Assembly (NCBI GenBank): GCA_030147845.1
Contig: JASBUN010000050.1
Span: 1-57,531 of the forward strand
Direction of reading: 5' to 3'
Source: Gammaproteobacteria bacterium
Lineage (GTDB): Bacteria > Pseudomonadota > Gammaproteobacteria > JASBUN01
Length of the DNA stretch: 57,531 bases
Shown: piece by piece, positions 10,588 through 22,484 of the stretch
How positions within the stretch are numbered: position 1 is the stretch's first letter
Layout of the letters: each line of letters begins with the position of its first letter
The notes under the pieces: generated by a model
The model's input: only the letters and a program-made list of their open reading frames with translations
Database searches by the model: none
What the model was told of the DNA's origin: nothing
Translations under genes and position numbers: made by a program

Positions 10588-11667
10588 ATGGGCCTGAGTT
10601 CACTGGCAGTCCGGAGTTTCCGCAATCTTGCCAGCGTCGACATTAGTCACCTGTCAGCCGATTTAAATCTCATTTTCGGCGTTAATGCTTCGGGCAAAAC
10701 AAGTCTTCTCGAAGCGATCTATTTCCTCGCCCGCGGGCGCTCTTTCCGTAGCGCCCATTTCGAACGGCTTCTGCAGAATGGGCATGATACTTTGTCGGTG
10801 TTCGGTAAACTACGGACCGAACGTGGGCTGGTGCCGCTCGGTATCGAACGCTCAACACAGAAAACGAGTATGCGCATGGACGGCAGGGCGGTCTCGTCAG
10901 CGGCCGAACTTGCGGCGGCGATGCCATTGTTGGTACTGCAGCCCAACAGTTATCGGCTATTAGAGGAGGGGCCAGCGAACCGAAGGCGGTTTGTCGATTG
11001 GGGTGTGTTCCACGTGGAACCATTATTTTACCCGGCGTGGCAACGCTATCAACGCGCGCTACGGCAGCGCAACACGGCATTGCGTGCCGGCGAACCGGTG
11101 GCAACGTTTTCCGCCTGGGATCACGAAATCATCGACGCCGGCAATATAATTGACACGACTCGACGCGCGTATGTCGAGCAATTGGCCGCCCGAATCAATG
11201 TATTCACCGACGCGTTACTAAACATACATGACGTGACGCTGGAGTACCGGTCCGGTTGGTCGGCGGAGCAAACGTTCGAAACGGCCCTCAGTCGGGGCCG
11301 TGACCGGGATCAGGCGCAGCGTTATACGGTTGCGGGCCCGCACCGTGCGGAGTTGTGGGTACGGAGTAGTGGCTCGCCGGTAGTCGAGCGTATTTCTCGT
11401 GGCCAAAATAAAATACTGGTCGCCGCACTCACGCTCGCGCAAGCGAGCCTGTTTAGCGAGCAAACCGGAAAAGATTGTATTTTATTGGTCGACGATTTGG
11501 CCGCAGAACTGGATGCTGCCCATCGCTACCGCTTGCTGGAAATGCTGGCTGAACTCCGGGCGCAATTGTTCGTTACCGTGATCGAGCCGGATTCAGTGGC
11601 CGACGCGCTCGAGCGGCCAGCACGGCGGTTCCACGTGGAACACGGCAGCGTGCGGGAAGTGGTATAA
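10588..11667 (+). CDS. recF: DNA replication and repair protein RecF
   Basis: SMC-like ATPase of about 359 residues that helps load RecA at single-strand gaps. Walker A (GVNASGKTSL) lies near residues 30-40, an ABC-type signature (ISRGQNKI) comes later, and Walker B is CILLVDDLAAELD. I chose the ATG at 10588 (MGLSSLAVRSFRNL), which aligns with the family; an ATG at 10576 is an alternative. Two parS palindromes are embedded in the coding sequence, and both translate to the tetrapeptide Phe-His-Val-Glu (residues 141-144 and 348-351). The gene follows dnaN closely and precedes gyrB by 28 bases. Confidence 0.96.
   Translation: MGLSSLAVRSFRNLASVDISHLSADLNLIFGVNASGKTSLLEAIYFLARGRSFRSAHFERLLQNGHDTLSVFGKLRTERGLVPLGIERSTQKTSMRMDGRAVSSAAELAAAMPLLVLQPNSYRLLEEGPANRRRFVDWGVFHVEPLFYPAWQRYQRALRQRNTALRAGEPVATFSAWDHEIIDAGNIIDTTRRAYVEQLAARINVFTDALLNIHDVTLEYRSGWSAEQTFETALSRGRDRDQAQRYTVAGPHRAELWVRSSGSPVVERISRGQNKILVAALTLAQASLFSEQTGKDCILLVDDLAAELDAAHRYRLLEMLAELRAQLFVTVIEPDSVADALERPARRFHVEHGSVREVV
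11006..11021. promoter_or_regulatory. parS centromere site 1 (ParB binding)
   Basis: TGTTCCACGTGGAACC contains the perfect 14-base palindrome GTTCCACGTGGAAC and matches the bacterial parS consensus TGTTNCACGTGNAACA at 15 of 16 positions. It lies inside recF about 1.6 kb from oriC. Chromosomal parS sites cluster near oriC and load ParB for origin segregation. parA and parB usually lie beyond mnmG, outside this window. Confidence 0.9.
11627..11642. promoter_or_regulatory. parS centromere site 2 (ParB binding)
   Basis: GGTTCCACGTGGAACA carries the same perfect 14-base palindrome and again matches the consensus at 15 of 16 positions. It sits near the 3' end of recF, exactly 621 bases (207 codons) after site 1, so it occupies the same codon phase and also encodes Phe-His-Val-Glu. 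Confidence 0.9.
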
Positions 11668-11692
11668 TGCTGCGGATGCCCCACAGGAATAG

Positions 11693-14846
<3,154 letters not shown>

Positions 14847-14873
14847 TGGTATGCGTTATTTTTGATTATGTGG

Positions 14874-15419
14874 TCAATCGTCCGCGACACTCAGCAAGTG
14901 CTCCGCGACCGCAGTCAAATCGTTAAACACCGGTACACCAGCGAGTCCTATGCCGGCGGCGACGGTACGCCGGCCTTTACCGGAGCGCACTAAATACGGA
15001 CTACCGCCGACGGCTTGACACGCTTCGATATCTTTTAGCGAATCGCCGACGTACGGCACACCCGTCATTTCCACTTTCAAGCGTTCACTCAAGTTATGCA
15101 ACAAGCCGGGAGCCGGTTTACGGCATGCGCAGCGATCGTGCGGCGCGTGCGGACAAAACAACACCGCTTCGATCACGCCGCCCAATTGCGCCAGAGTACG
15201 ATGCATCTTGGCATGAATGCGGTTCAGAGTCTCGATGTCGAATAGTCCGCGGGCGATGCCCGACTGGTTGGTCACCACGGCGATACGGTAACCGGCCTGA
15301 TTGAGTCGCGTAATCGCTTCCATGCTACCGTCGATCGGCACCCACTCATCCGGTGACTTGATGTAGTCATCAGAGTCTTCGTTGATCACACCGTCGCGAT
15401 CGAGAATGATTAGTTTCAA
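14874..15419 (-). CDS. gmhB: D-glycero-beta-D-manno-heptose 1,7-bisphosphate 7-phosphatase
   Basis: HAD-superfamily phosphatase that removes the 7-phosphate during ADP-heptose synthesis for the lipopolysaccharide inner core. The catalytic DRDGVIN is at the very N-terminus. VTNQSGIARG, the zinc-binding Cys/His loop CPHAPHDRCACRKP and the Mg-binding YVGDSLKDIEA follow in order. I place the start at a TTG at 15419 (protein starts at LKLIILDRDG, Met-initiated) because the family begins there and a GGGGTGAT sequence lies just upstream; an ATG at 15455 would add 12 residues. It sits between the MazG-like gene and plsC. Confidence 0.9.
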   Translation of the reverse strand: MKLIILDRDGVINEDSDDYIKSPDEWVPIDGSMEAITRLNQAGYRIAVVTNQSGIARGLFDIETLNRIHAKMHRTLAQLGGVIEAVLFCPHAPHDRCACRKPAPGLLHNLSERLKVEMTGVPYVGDSLKDIEACQAVGGSPYLVRSGKGRRTVAAGIGLAGVPVFNDLTAVAEHLLSVADD

Positions 15420-15524
15420 CGCATCACCCCAGCGTATCGAGTTCCTGCCGAACACGATTTATAACACAAGCAAGGTACATTCACTGCACGCGCGCTCAAG
15501 CCGAACGCCGGCGCAGCGTCGCCG

Positions 15525-15872
15525 TCAACAGTCACGAAATTCCGACACACGGATGCGCCCATTCACCATACGCGATTGACGTCGCATGATTTTGTCCATT
15601 TTATCCCAGAATGCTTGTTTGAGGTCGAAGTTTGCTGCGATGGCGGTGCCGATCAGCAAGATGAACAGGTCGGCGGTTTCCTCCGCCAGCTCGGCGGTCG
15701 ACTTGCCCTTCGAGACGCAGGACGAAATTTCACCCAGCTCTTCGGCCATTAGCGCGACGCGATAGGTCAGGTCCTCGCCGCCGGTATTGGCAAAATCATG
15801 CTTATCGTGGAAGCGCTGTACTGCGGCGAGCATGTCAGCGTAAGAATCGGAGCTGGCGGGTTGTTGGCTCAT
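15525..15872 (-). CDS. MazG-like nucleotide pyrophosphohydrolase
   Basis: All-alpha NTP pyrophosphatase fold of 115 residues. The metal-binding pattern is visible as EELGE (44-48) and EETAD (64-68), the E-E-x-x-E and E-x-x-D pairs of the MazG superfamily. Likely reaction is hydrolysis of (d)NTPs to monophosphate plus pyrophosphate; the preferred nucleotide is unknown. The gene is inserted between glyS and gmhB, in line with the operon direction and 32 bases after glyS. It is a single-domain form, unlike the two-domain E. coli MazG. Confidence 0.82.
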   Translation of the reverse strand: MSQQPASSDSYADMLAAVQRFHDKHDFANTGGEDLTYRVALMAEELGEISSCVSKGKSTAELAEETADLFILLIGTAIAANFDLKQAFWDKMDKIMRRQSRMVNGRIRVSEFRDC

Positions 15873-15904
15873 AGCGGAGTTCCAGGGTGATCGGCGCGGA
15901 CCGA

Positions 15905-17998
15905 TTAACTAACACTGCTTTGCAATCGCGATAGATCGGCGACGTGAAGAAAGCGGTTGCGAAGGTCATTCAACAGAGCAAGCCGGTTGCCACGCAGTTC
16001 GTCATCGTCAACCATGACCATTACGGTATCAAAAAAGCCGTCCACCGTTTCGCGTAACTGCGCCAACAGATACATGGCTTCCTCATAAGCGCGCGCGTCG
16101 AACAACGGCATAATGCGGCTATCGAGACTTTGCAAGTGTTCGGCGAGCCGACGTTCCGCGTCCTCTATCAGTAGCGCGTGATTGAATTCCGGCACGGTCT
16201 TATCGTCCGCTTTACGCAGGATGTTGGCAATACGCTTGTTCGCCGCCGCCAGGCTTTCCGCCTCGGGCAGTTTGCGAAAGGCCGCCAGCGCCCGTAGGCG
16301 CCGATCCATATCATTCAAGTAGGTTGGCTGTAGACACGCCACGGCGTCGATCACGTCGGGCGCGAAACCCTGGGCAACGTAGTACGACGAGAGTCGGCCG
16401 CTGATAAATTCAAACACCTGTGACGCTACCGGCCCGGCGATCAATTCATGCTGCTGTTGATTATAGAAATACGCCGCTCGCTCGAGCAGTTCGTCGAGAT
16501 TCAGGTTGAGATTCTGTTCGATCAATATACGCACCAAACCCAACGCCGCGCGCCGCAAGGCAAACGGATCCTTGTCTCCGCTTGGCGGCTGGCCGATGCC
16601 GAAGATACCGACCAAGGTGTCGAGTTTGTCAGCAATGGCGACGGCGCGACCGATTTCGGTTTGCGGCAACCGGTCGCCGGCGAAGCGCGGCAGATAATGT
16701 TCTTCAATGGCGTGCGCGACTTCCTCCGGTTCGCCATCGTGCATCGCATAGTAGCGCCCCATCGTGCCTTGCAGCTCAGGGAACTCCGCAACCATATCGC
16801 TCAGTAAGTCACACTTGCACAGCGTTGCGGCGCGCTCGGCGCGATAGGCATCGGCGCCGAGGCGACCGGCAATGTCGCCGGCCAGCGAGCCGATGCGTTG
16901 TGCTTTGTCATAAAGCGACCCCAGCTTATGCTGAAAGACGACGGCTTTCAGGCTACCCAGACGGGCGCCCAAGCCGCGCTTGCAATCTTGCTGCCAGAAA
17001 AACGCGGCATCGGCCAATCGTGGCCGGATAACGCGCTCGTTGCCGGCGCGCACAACTTGCGGCTCGCGGCTTTCGATGTTGCTCACGGTAATGAAATACG
17101 GCAACAGCTTGTCCTGCCCGTCGATGACGTGGAAATACTTTTGATGGCTCTTCATGGCTGAGATGAGCGCCTCGGCAGGCACGTCGAGAAAACGCGGCTC
17201 GAATTTCCCCAGTAGCGCAACCGGCCATTCCACCATGCCGGTGACTTCATCGAGCAGGGCGTCATCAATCACAGCGCTACCGCCGGCCTTCGCCGCTGCC
17301 GCAGTGACCTGCGCGCGGATCGCGTCGCGCCGTTCGGCGAACGCGGCGATGGCGTATCCCTCGGTTGCCAGCAGCGGCGCATAGTCAGCCGGTACGGTGA
17401 GTGACAGCGGCGCGGGATGATGAAAGCGATGGCCATAAGTATTACGCCCGGCGTGCACGCCAAGTATTTCCGTTTCGATGACATCCTTGCCGAACAACAA
17501 CACCAACCAGTGCACCGGCCGCACAAATTCCGCCGCAAGCGTCGACCAGCGCATGCGTTTCGGAATCGGCAACTTGTCGAGTGCTTGACGTACAATGTCA
17601 GGTAACAACTCCTCGGTTCGACGCCCGGTCTGGTCGGCGCGGTAAATCAGCCAACCACCTTGTGCCGTCTCAAGCCGCTCAAGCTCGTTCACCGCAACGC
17701 CGCACGAGCGCGCGAAACCCTCGGCCGCACGCGTGGCATGGCCGTTGTCATCGAACGCTGCGCTCAATGCCGGCCCGCGTCGCTCGGTGCTGCGATCGGG
17801 TTGCGCTTCAGCGAGTGCATGTATCAATACCGCCAAGCGCCGCGGCGTAGCGAAGCCGGTTAGTTCGCCATGGCTGAGTTCGGCGTCATCGAGGCCGCCG
17901 GCGATGGCGGCAGTGAAGGCATCCGAGAGTCCCGGTAACGCTTTCGGCGGCAGTTCCTCGGTGCCGAGTTCAATCAACAGGTCGCGCGCTTCGATCAT
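15905..17998 (-). CDS. glyS: Glycine--tRNA ligase beta subunit
   Basis: Beta subunit (697 residues) of the heterotetrameric bacterial glycyl-tRNA synthetase, which supplies the tRNA-binding and HD-type domains. Family signatures include the N-terminal [15 protein letters not shown] and, mid-protein, [13 protein letters not shown]. Length matches the E. coli protein. Its ATG overlaps the glyQ stop by four bases, the usual coupling of the two subunits. Confidence 0.97.
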   Translation of the reverse strand: MIEARDLLIELGTEELPPKALPGLSDAFTAAIAGGLDDAELSHGELTGFATPRRLAVLIHALAEAQPDRSTERRGPALSAAFDDNGHATRAAEGFARSCGVAVNELERLETAQGGWLIYRADQTGRRTEELLPDIVRQALDKLPIPKRMRWSTLAAEFVRPVHWLVLLFGKDVIETEILGVHAGRNTYGHRFHHPAPLSLTVPADYAPLLATEGYAIAAFAERRDAIRAQVTAAAAKAGGSAVIDDALLDEVTGMVEWPVALLGKFEPRFLDVPAEALISAMKSHQKYFHVIDGQDKLLPYFITVSNIESREPQVVRAGNERVIRPRLADAAFFWQQDCKRGLGARLGSLKAVVFQHKLGSLYDKAQRIGSLAGDIAGRLGADAYRAERAATLCKCDLLSDMVAEFPELQGTMGRYYAMHDGEPEEVAHAIEEHYLPRFAGDRLPQTEIGRAVAIADKLDTLVGIFGIGQPPSGDKDPFALRRAALGLVRILIEQNLNLNLDELLERAAYFYNQQQHELIAGPVASQVFEFISGRLSSYYVAQGFAPDVIDAVACLQPTYLNDMDRRLRALAAFRKLPEAESLAAANKRIANILRKADDKTVPEFNHALLIEDAERRLAEHLQSLDSRIMPLFDARAYEEAMYLLAQLRETVDGFFDTVMVMVDDDELRGNRLALLNDLRNRFLHVADLSRLQSSVS

Positions 17999-18942
17999 GG
18001 CGCTGACTCCAGCGCCGGGCGGTGCAAAAGCGGAAAGCCGAGTGCTTCGCGGCGCGCGTAATAGGCTTCCGCGACCGCGCGCGAGAGTGTGCGTACGCGG
18101 CCGATAAAGCGCGCGCGCTCGGTGACCGAAATGGCGTGCCGGGCGTCGAGCAAGTTGAACGTATGCGAGGCCTTGAGCATCATCTCATAGGCCGGCAGCG
18201 GCAGATTGTGTCCGATCAGGCGCTGACTTTCGCGCTCGCAGGTGCTGAACCAACTAAACAGACTATCGACGTCGGCATGTTCAAAATTGTAGGCCGACAT
18301 CTCCACTTCGTTTTGGTGAAACACATCGCCATAGGTGACTCGCCCCAGAGGGCCGTCGGTCCACACCAGATCGTAGATGCTCTCGACGCCTTGCAGATAC
18401 ATGGCGATGCGCTCCAGGCCGTAGGTGATCTCGCCGCTGACCGGTGCGCAGTCGAGGCCGCCGACTTGCTGAAAATAGGTGAATTGCGTCACTTCCATGC
18501 CATTCAACCAGACTTCCCAGCCGAGCCCCCAGGCGCCTAACGTTGGTGATTCCCAATTGTCCTCGACGAACCGAATGTCGTGTACCAGCGGATCGAAACC
18601 AAGCATCGCCAGTGAACCCAGATATAGTTCCTGTATATCCAGCGGCGACGGCTTGATGATCACTTGAAACTGATAGTAGTGCTGCAAGCGGTTCGGATTC
18701 TCACCATAGCGACCGTCGGTCGGTCGCCGCGATGGTTGTACATACGCAGCGCTCCACGGTTCGGGGCCGATGGCGCGCAAAAAGGTCGCGGTGTGGAATG
18801 TGCCGGCGCCGACTTCCATATCGTAAGGCTGCAACAATACGCAGCCGCGGGCGGCCCAGTAATTTTGCAGCGCCAGGATGAGTTCCTGAAAGGTGGAAAT
18901 GTGCCCCGCCGGGGCGGTGGATTCATTCGAGTCGGTTGCCAA
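17995..18942 (-). CDS. glyQ: Glycine--tRNA ligase alpha subunit
   Basis: Catalytic class II subunit (315 residues) of the alpha2beta2 glycyl-tRNA synthetase. The sequence [18 protein letters not shown] near the start, then [19 protein letters not shown] and [18 protein letters not shown], are nearly invariant in GlyQ. The ATG at 18942 is followed by a short Ser/Thr-rich lead. It is the first gene of the leftward glyQ-glyS-mazG-gmhB-plsC run. The 159-base space to the next gene on the right holds no feature I can name. Confidence 0.98.
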   Translation of the reverse strand: MATDSNESTAPAGHISTFQELILALQNYWAARGCVLLQPYDMEVGAGTFHTATFLRAIGPEPWSAAYVQPSRRPTDGRYGENPNRLQHYYQFQVIIKPSPLDIQELYLGSLAMLGFDPLVHDIRFVEDNWESPTLGAWGLGWEVWLNGMEVTQFTYFQQVGGLDCAPVSGEITYGLERIAMYLQGVESIYDLVWTDGPLGRVTYGDVFHQNEVEMSAYNFEHADVDSLFSWFSTCERESQRLIGHNLPLPAYEMMLKASHTFNLLDARHAISVTERARFIGRVRTLSRAVAEAYYARREALGFPLLHRPALESAP

Positions 18943-19101
18943 AACCAGCGCCTTTTTCGTGAGTTACATCCAATCTATGCATTATAGCCTGCGCCCGTGC
19001 CCGGATGTAAGCATTGTCAGGCGCGAATCATGCATGCTAAAGATTCGAGCACGATCAACCGACACTAGGGTATAGGCGCCGAAAGCGTGAGGAGGTGTTC
19101 G

Positions 19102-19674
19102 ATGGGCACGATCTTCCAGCAGCAGACCGCCGTTGCGCAGTGGCGTACGCTGGTCGTTGAGGCAGCGGCTCGCTGTGACACATCGCTAGATGATGATATG
19201 GAGAGCTATCTGGTGTTCCTGCTCATGCGCTTCGCCAACCGCACTGAAATAGCGGCGAGCGTATTGGCACTCGAGTACCTTCACGGCATGCAACAAACGG
19301 GCTCACGCCAGGAGGCGCAATTGCGTGATGTCGGTGATCAGTGCCTGTTGTACTCCGGCTTGTTCCCGTTACGGGCGCGGCGCCGGCTGGTGCGTATCCG
19401 CTATTACGTCGATCTGGGCCGCAGCGCCTATCAACATTTGTCGACCCAAGTACAGCGAGGCTGGTCGGATATCTTTCTGCGCTTGGCGCAGGGCTTCGTG
19501 CCGCTGATGGATGTGTTGCAGGCGGCGCGCGCGCAGCATGATCCGCTGGACAATGACGCCCTGGCGTTGCATGAGCTGCGCGACGAATGCGGTAGCCGCC
19601 GAGCGGGCGCGCTGCTCTGGGCGCGATTTGGCGGCACCCTGGCGGGTGGCGACGGCGCCCGCCGCCGACATTGA
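19102..19674 (+). CDS. Conserved protein of unknown function
   Basis: A 190-residue protein I do not recognise by function. A GAGGAGGT Shine-Dalgarno at about 19089 sits seven bases before the ATG at 19102, which decides this start over the upstream ATG at 19087. The sequence looks all-helical and soluble, with no signal peptide or membrane segment. A central block (DVGDQCLLYSGLFPLRARRR, then VRIRYYVDLGRSAYQHLS) looks well conserved in character and resembles uncharacterised gammaproteobacterial proteins. The C-terminus is Gly/Arg-rich. It precedes the PP-loop gene by 77 bases on the same strand and may be co-transcribed with it. Confidence 0.7.
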   Translation: MGTIFQQQTAVAQWRTLVVEAAARCDTSLDDDMESYLVFLLMRFANRTEIAASVLALEYLHGMQQTGSRQEAQLRDVGDQCLLYSGLFPLRARRRLVRIRYYVDLGRSAYQHLSTQVQRGWSDIFLRLAQGFVPLMDVLQAARAQHDPLDNDALALHELRDECGSRRAGALLWARFGGTLAGGDGARRRH

Positions 19675-19751
19675 CTCACTTAGCGTCCGGCCATGCCGCG
19701 TGCGCCAAATTGAGGTAGAATCGCTGACCCGGCCAGCCGATACCGACAGCG

Positions 19752-20795
19752 ATGAACCGACAGCCCAAAGCCATCTCCCTGATCTCGGGCGGACTCGACT
19801 CCATGCTCGCCACCAAAGTGGTGATGGAGCAGGGCGTGCACGTGGAAGGCATCAATTTCTTCACCGGCTTTTGTGTCGAAGGACACACCCACGCCATACG
19901 CCAGAAAGACCGTGATCGGGTTAAACGCAACAACGCCTTGTGGGTGGCCGAGCAGCTCGGCATTAAATTGCACATCGTTGACGTCATCGAAGAATACAAA
20001 GATGTGTTGATCAATCCCAAGCATGGTTACGGCGCCAATCTCAATCCGTGCCAAGACTGCAAGACCTTCATGGTACGCAAGGCTTTGGAATGGATCGAGT
20101 CGCGCGATTTTGATTTTATCATCACCGGTGAAGTGGTCGGCCAGCGGCCGAAATCACAGCGCAAGGACATCATGCCGGTGGTCGCACGCGAATCCGGTGC
20201 CGGTGATCGTCTATTGCGGCCGCTGTGCGCGAAAATATTGCCGCCGACACTACCGGAACTCGAGGGTTGGATACAGCGCGAACAACTGCATGACTTCAGT
20301 GGCCGCTCGCGCAAGCCGCAGATGGAGCTGGCCGAGCACTACGGTTTTAAGGAGTATGCGCAGCCCGCCGGCGGCTGCTGTTTCCTCACCGACGAACCGT
20401 ATTCGAATAAGTTGGTCGACCTGTGGCAAGCGCGCGGCGAGCGCGACTATGAGTTCGATGACATCATGCTGCTTAAGGTCGGGCGTCATCTACGCCCGCG
20501 GCCGCACTTCAAACTCATAATTGCGCGCGAAGAGGGTGAGGGACGTTTCCTTGAAGGGTATCGACGCAGTTTCACCAGCTTGTCGACACTCAGCCATAAT
20601 GGTCCGCTGGCGCTGGTTGACGGCAAAGCCGATGATAATGATCTCGAATTGGCGGCACGCATCGTCGCACGTTATAGCCAGGGCCGAGATGCCGAGCGCG
20701 TGCAGGTAGAGGTTCGCGACGCCGGCGGCAGCTGCCGCGTAATGGACATTGCGCCGTTCCTGGCGGCGGATATCGCGGACGCCTGGCGCGTCTGA
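19752..20795 (+). CDS. PP-loop ATP pyrophosphatase (ThiI/MnmA-like) with C-terminal NFACT-R-like domain, predicted tRNA sulfur transferase
   Basis: A 347-residue protein. The N-terminal PP-loop SGGLDS (12-17) adenylates a substrate, as in tRNA thiolases and related enzymes. NPCQDCK (98-104) gives a Cys100-x2-Cys103 pair. PAGGCC (205-210) gives Cys209/Cys210, where MnmA/ThiI-type enzymes place the persulfide-bearing cysteine. Residues ~235-345 (DIMLLKVGRHLRPRPHFKLI onward) resemble the NFACT-R RNA-binding domain described in fusions with ThiI-like PP-loops; this match is from memory. It lacks the THUMP domain of classical ThiI. A TusA-like carrier follows 100 bases later, which fits sulfur relay to an RNA base. 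Substrate is unknown. Confidence 0.75.
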   Translation: MNRQPKAISLISGGLDSMLATKVVMEQGVHVEGINFFTGFCVEGHTHAIRQKDRDRVKRNNALWVAEQLGIKLHIVDVIEEYKDVLINPKHGYGANLNPCQDCKTFMVRKALEWIESRDFDFIITGEVVGQRPKSQRKDIMPVVARESGAGDRLLRPLCAKILPPTLPELEGWIQREQLHDFSGRSRKPQMELAEHYGFKEYAQPAGGCCFLTDEPYSNKLVDLWQARGERDYEFDDIMLLKVGRHLRPRPHFKLIIAREEGEGRFLEGYRRSFTSLSTLSHNGPLALVDGKADDNDLELAARIVARYSQGRDAERVQVEVRDAGGSCRVMDIAPFLAADIADAWRV

Positions 20796-20894
20796 AACCT
20801 CCCGCGGTGGCGGCTTCACAGGGCCGCAGCCGAGGGGTACCATGGGCGCGCACGGCGCGCAGACCCGGTTCACGCACACCCATTCGACAATAAT

Positions 20895-21125
20895 ATGGCC
20901 CGCTATCAACTCGACGCCCGACGCCTACTGTGTCCGATGCCGGTGATCCGCGCACAGGAGCGCGTGCAATCGCTGGCGCCCGGCGACGTGCTGGAAGTGC
21001 TGTGCACCGATCCCGGCGCGGCTAACGATATACCGGCTTGGTGTCGCATCAACGGGCACCGTGTGGTGAACATCGATGATCTCGGCGACACGCTGGTCGT
21101 CACCATCGAAGTGGGTGACACGTGA
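20895..21125 (+). CDS. TusA-family sulfur carrier protein
   Basis: A 76-residue protein with the TusA signature LCPMPVI; Cys13-Pro-Met-Pro is the CPxP motif whose cysteine carries persulfide sulfur. TusA proteins pass sulfur to tRNA thiolation enzymes and, in sulfur oxidisers, feed cytoplasmic sulfur oxidation. Its placement between a PP-loop enzyme and a metal exporter suggests it could serve the PP-loop protein rather than an hdr/dsr cluster, none of which is in the window. The stop overlaps the GTG start of the next gene (GTGA). Confidence 0.88.
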   Translation: MARYQLDARRLLCPMPVIRAQERVQSLAPGDVLEVLCTDPGAANDIPAWCRINGHRVVNIDDLGDTLVVTIEVGDT

Positions 21126-22279
21126 ACGCGATCAGTGCCCACGAACTGCGTTACCGTGAAGCGCGCAACGTAACGTTAGTCGGGTCGCTGCTCGATCTGG
21201 TGCTTGGCGCCGCCAAGATCGCGGTTGGTGTGATCGGCCACTCCGAGGCCTTGGTCGCCGACGGCGTACATTCGTTGTCGGATCTGCTGACCGACTTCAT
21301 GGTTTTGTTTGCCGCCAAGCATGGCAATGCCGCTGCTGATGAAGAACACCCCTACGGCCATGCGCGCATCGAAACGGCGATGACCGTCGGCCTTGGTCTG
21401 GCGTTGATTTTGGTCGCCTTCGCGCTGGGCTACGATGCGGTGCGGCGCATGTTCCAGCCGCATTTGCTGCTGACGCCGGATTGGCTGACGCTGGTGGTGG
21501 CAGCGATTTCGATCGCCTCCAAAGAATGGATTTACCATTACACTATGCGCGTGGCGCGCAAGCTACGGTCGAAGTTGCTGCGCGCGAACGCCTGGCATAG
21601 CCGTTCGGACGCCCTTTCATCGGTTATCGTGGTGGTCGGCGTGGCCGGCGCCATGGCCGGGCTGAACTATCTAGACGCGGTCGCGGCGGTCGGCGTCGCC
21701 GTCATGATCGCCAAGATCGGTTGGGACCTGGCCTGGACCAGTATCCGGGAACTGGTTGATACCGCGCTCGATGCCGAGCGCGTGGCCGCCATAAGGGCGA
21801 CGATCATGGGCGTCAGCGGGGTACGTAGCTTGCATTTGCTGCGCAGCCGGCATATGGGCGGCGAGGCCTTGGTGGACGTACACATCCAGGTGGACGACCC
21901 GCACTTGAGCGTGTCGGAAGGTCACCAGATCAGTGAAACGGTTCGCCAGCGGGTGATCGCGCAAATCGACGAAGTTAGCGACGTCATGGTGCACATCGAC
22001 CCGGAGGATGACGAGACCGCTGCGCCCTGTTGTAGTCTGCCGCTGCGTGATGAGCTGCTCGAAAAGCTCCGGCGCCGTTGGCTCGACGACAACGTTGCCG
22101 TGGCCGCGCAGATCAATCATGTCACCCTGCACTATCTTGGCGGCAAGGTGCATGTTCACCTGCAGTTGCCGCTGGCGGTCGCCGGTGACACCGAAGCGGC
22201 GCGCGGCGTGGCCGCTGAACTGCAACGGAGCAGCGCAGGGCTCGAGGAGATCGGCTCGGTGCAGGTGAGCTTTACTTGA
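21122..22279 (+). CDS. Cation diffusion facilitator family metal exporter
   Basis: Inner-membrane divalent-metal/proton antiporter of 385 residues. Six transmembrane helices span roughly residues 15-210. The metal site is readable as HSLSD in TM2 and HSRSD in TM5 (HxxxD in both). A cytoplasmic ferredoxin-like domain follows. The protein is about 85 residues longer than FieF: after a CCS motif near residue 302 there is a second stretch (HVTLHYLGGKVHVHLQLPL) that looks like a repeat of the cytoplasmic domain. The GTG start at 21122 overlaps the TusA stop. An NtrC site begins at the base after its stop codon. Metal specificity (Zn, Fe or Mn) cannot be decided. Confidence 0.88.
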   Translation: MNAISAHELRYREARNVTLVGSLLDLVLGAAKIAVGVIGHSEALVADGVHSLSDLLTDFMVLFAAKHGNAAADEEHPYGHARIETAMTVGLGLALILVAFALGYDAVRRMFQPHLLLTPDWLTLVVAAISIASKEWIYHYTMRVARKLRSKLLRANAWHSRSDALSSVIVVVGVAGAMAGLNYLDAVAAVGVAVMIAKIGWDLAWTSIRELVDTALDAERVAAIRATIMGVSGVRSLHLLRSRHMGGEALVDVHIQVDDPHLSVSEGHQISETVRQRVIAQIDEVSDVMVHIDPEDDETAAPCCSLPLRDELLEKLRRRWLDDNVAVAAQINHVTLHYLGGKVHVHLQLPLAVAGDTEAARGVAAELQRSSAGLEEIGSVQVSFT

Positions 22280-22296
22280 TGCACTATAATAGTGCA
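22280..22296. promoter_or_regulatory. NtrC binding site 1, glnA upstream enhancer
   Basis: TGCACTATAATAGTGCA has perfect eight-base arms around one base and fits the NtrC consensus TGCACY-N5-RGTGCA. Its centre is about 127 bases upstream of the predicted glnA transcription start. Confidence 0.88.
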
Positions 22297-22310
22297 CACA
22301 ATGATGAGTG

Positions 22311-22327
22311 CGCACCAATTTTGTGCG
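22311..22327. promoter_or_regulatory. NtrC binding site 2, glnA upstream enhancer
   Basis: CGCACCAATTTTGTGCG is a palindrome with one mismatch. Its centre lies 31 bases (about three helical turns) from site 1, so both face the same side of the DNA, as at the E. coli glnA enhancer. Confidence 0.8.
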
Positions 22328-22388
22328 TAATTCCGTGGCGATCGCTGCGGCACGCGTCTAACCAATTATTTATATTGGAGTTTGTACG

Positions 22389-22404
22389 TGGCATGTTTCA
22401 TGCT
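22389..22404 (+). promoter_or_regulatory. Sigma-54 promoter of glnA
   Basis: TGGCATGTTTCATGCT has the GG (-24) and GC (-12) doublets with the required ten-base gap and a strong -24 half. The start of transcription would be near 22415, leaving a ~70-base leader. With the two NtrC sites upstream this makes glnA nitrogen-regulated. Confidence 0.85.
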
Positions 22405-22484
22405 AAATAGTGGCAAACCGCAACTGGTGTCGCGCGCGGCCGGCTACTCTATTTTTTGCCAATTCAACTAACGGAGTCATTTAA

